From positions 1 through 6,685 of the forward strand of contig CAYUHD010000063.1 of assembly GCA_964444385.1 (NCBI GenBank): a stretch of 6,685 nt of DNA, given 5' to 3'. This document shows, piece by piece, positions 5,494 through 6,685 of the stretch. The DNA is from D2472 sp964444385. Its GTDB lineage: Bacteria > Pseudomonadota > Gammaproteobacteria > Magnimaribacterales > D2472. The translations under genes were made by a program, and so were the position numbers. How positions within the stretch are numbered: position 1 is the first letter of the stretch; each line of letters opens with the position of its first letter. The notes beneath the pieces are model-generated. The model did no database searches. It saw only the letters and a list, made by a program, of their open reading frames with translations, and was not told the origin of the DNA.

Positions 5494-5506
5494 TTATCAA
5501 TGATAA
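5494..5506. promoter_or_regulatory. Putative Zur/Fur-type operator before zur
   Basis: A perfect inverted repeat, TTATC-AAT-GATAA, overlaps the ribosome site of the zur-like gene. It resembles the GTTAT-N-ATAAC core recognised by gammaproteobacterial Zur and the GATAAT units of Fur boxes. Its position suggests that the repressor controls its own gene. It is 36 bases upstream of the -35 of the divergent DUF3604 gene and might influence that as well. AT-rich palindromes this short can occur by chance. Confidence 0.42.
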
Positions 5507-5541
5507 CCTGAAGCTATTCCGAGAGCTATGAATTTATAGGG

Positions 5542-5570
5542 TTGAACAATTAATATTAGCCAAACATAAT
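5542..5570 (+). promoter_or_regulatory. Sigma70-type promoter of the DUF3604 lipoprotein gene
   Basis: TTGAAC (5542-5547) and CATAAT (5565-5570) have the ideal 17-base spacing. This predicts transcription from about 5577 and a leader of about 25 bases that carries the AAGGAG ribosome site at 5591-5596. The minus-strand promoter for zur must lie in the same region. Confidence 0.55.
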
Positions 5571-5601
5571 AGATATGAGATATATATTTTAAGGAGAAGA
5601 C

Positions 5602-6685
5602 ATGAATAAAAATTTAGCTTTGTCATTTATTTTTATATTCATTTCTAGTTGCTCTGAACCTATTGAAGAGATTGAGGCCGATAGTTTTCTTAATATTGCA
5701 GGTGCTAGAGTTGGTCTTGCTAGTCAGCAACCAATAGATTGGGACTTTCAGGCAGTGGATCCATATTCAAATATGGATCCAAAAATGAGCGCTTCAAGAG
5801 TACCATTGTTTGGTGATTTGCATGTACATACTACCTATTCTTTTGATGCTTATATATTTGGAACTTTAGCAACTCCAGATGATGCTTATAAGTTTGCTAA
5901 AGGTAAGTCAATTAAGCATCCTGCTGGATTTGATGTAAGTTTAGATAGACCTTTAGATTTTTATGGCGTTACTGATCATGGAACTTTTTTAGGTCAAGTT
6001 GCTGAGGCTGCAACTCCAGGCACTCCTTATTATGATGCACCCTCTAGTGCGCAAGTTAATGATATCAATAGCCCAGAAAATTTAAATATATCAACTATCC
6101 CAAGAAGAACAGAAGCTTTTGGAGGATTTTTAGTTAATACAATAACGGCTTTAAGAGAGAGAAAACTTGATATCCGATATTTAGATAGCGTAAGTAGAAG
6201 AGCATGGGCTGATACAGTAGCAGCTGCAGAAAGACATAACGATCCTGGAAATTTTACAACCTTTATAGCCTATGAATACACTGCTTCTACTGCAGATATG
6301 GGCAATCTCCATAGAAATGTAATCTTTAAGGGTAACGGTAATCGCATACCTTCAGTTCCCTACAGTAGAGCTAACTCTAATGATCCTGAGGGTTTATGGA
6401 AATGGATGGATAGAATAAGAGAGGATGGCATTGAAAGCTTGGCGATACCTCATAATTCAAATGGATCAGATGGTTTTATGTTTGCTTTAAAAGATTCATA
6501 CGGAAACTCATTAACCAAAGAATATGCTGAGCTTAGAATGCGGAATGAACCAATAGTTGAGATCACACAGGTTAAAGGTACTTCTGATACTCATCCAGCT
6601 CTTTCTACAAATGATGAGTGGGCAGACTTTGAAATCATGCCATTTAAAGTTGCAACACAAAGCTACTCTGAGCCTAAAGGAAGTT
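5602..6685 (+). CDS. DUF3604 family lipoprotein (C-terminus beyond window)
   Basis: 361 codons are open to the window edge with no stop; full-length members are usually over 600 residues, so about half is present. AAGGAG (5591-5596) is five bases before the ATG. The N-terminus is a lipoprotein signal: a hydrophobic stretch at residues 5-16, then ISSC with Cys17 as the lipidation site and Ser18 next, which favours outer-membrane sorting. The family domain begins at RVPLFGDLHVHTTYSFDAY (66-84). HVH (74-76), GVTDHGTF (122-129) and later FIAYEYT and IPHNSNGSDG resemble metal-binding motifs of the PHP phosphoesterase fold. A hydrolase of some kind at the cell surface or periplasm is a reasonable inference, but the family has no function that I can state. 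It is divergent from zur with 120 bases between starts. Confidence 0.92.
   Translation, partial: MNKNLALSFIFIFISSCSEPIEEIEADSFLNIAGARVGLASQQPIDWDFQAVDPYSNMDPKMSASRVPLFGDLHVHTTYSFDAYIFGTLATPDDAYKFAKGKSIKHPAGFDVSLDRPLDFYGVTDHGTFLGQVAEAATPGTPYYDAPSSAQVNDINSPENLNISTIPRRTEAFGGFLVNTITALRERKLDIRYLDSVSRRAWADTVAAAERHNDPGNFTTFIAYEYTASTADMGNLHRNVIFKGNGNRIPSVPYSRANSNDPEGLWKWMDRIREDGIESLAIPHNSNGSDGFMFALKDSYGNSLTKEYAELRMRNEPIVEITQVKGTSDTHPALSTNDEWADFEIMPFKVATQSYSEPKGS

Noticed and set aside
1..6685. Search for CRISPR arrays, insertion sequences, transposases, long direct repeats and attachment sites next to the tRNA
   Set aside because: No regularly spaced repeats, terminal inverted repeats or integrase were seen, and no second copy of the tRNA 3' end is present in the window.

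Overview
The window looks like chromosomal DNA of a free-living, low-GC (about one third G+C by eye) Gram-negative bacterium, most likely a marine gammaproteobacterium of the SAR86 type. That placement is inferred. It rests on the AT-rich composition, an E. coli-style LexA operator, a Zur protein with the gammaproteobacterial set of zinc ligands, a lipoprotein signal on a DUF3604 protein, and the mix of DUF885, DUF3604, VOC and SnoaL-like proteins. No mobile element, CRISPR array or rRNA was seen.

Layout. 1-1652 (minus) is most of a membrane-anchored DUF885 putative metallopeptidase, cut at its C-terminus by the window edge. It is divergent from a VOC dioxygenase-like gene (1713-2123, plus), whose tail overlaps the tail of a convergent SnoaL/NTF2-like gene (2100-2612, minus). 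Between that gene and a 77-residue acidic protein (2713-2946, plus) lies a near-perfect LexA box (2681-2700), so the small protein is very probably a DNA-damage (SOS) gene of unknown function. A 347-base gap (2947-3293) follows. It holds a perfect -10 box, a possible 10-codon leader ORF, an unusually long match to the anti-Shine-Dalgarno tail of 16S rRNA, several partly exclusive hairpins and a strong terminator. This is either a small RNA gene or an attenuator-like leader. Next comes a compact plus-strand operon: EamA/DMT transporter (3294-4160), single-domain rhodanese (4162-4521) and a second VOC protein (4538-4939). On the minus strand, a Zur-like regulator (5050-5481) is followed within 24 bases by a tRNA-Arg(UCG) gene (4949-5025). 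Divergent from zur, a DUF3604 lipoprotein (from 5602) runs off the right edge.

How they fit together. Two stress circuits can be read directly: an SOS operator in front of the small acidic protein, and a Fur/Zur-type palindrome in front of zur suggesting autoregulation. The transporter-rhodanese-VOC trio is tightly packed and probably makes one transcript. Its joint task cannot be read from sequence, though export plus sulfur transfer plus a glyoxalase-fold protein would suit handling of a small toxic or thiol-containing metabolite. The least explained parts are the SOS small protein and the structured RNA region before the transporter.
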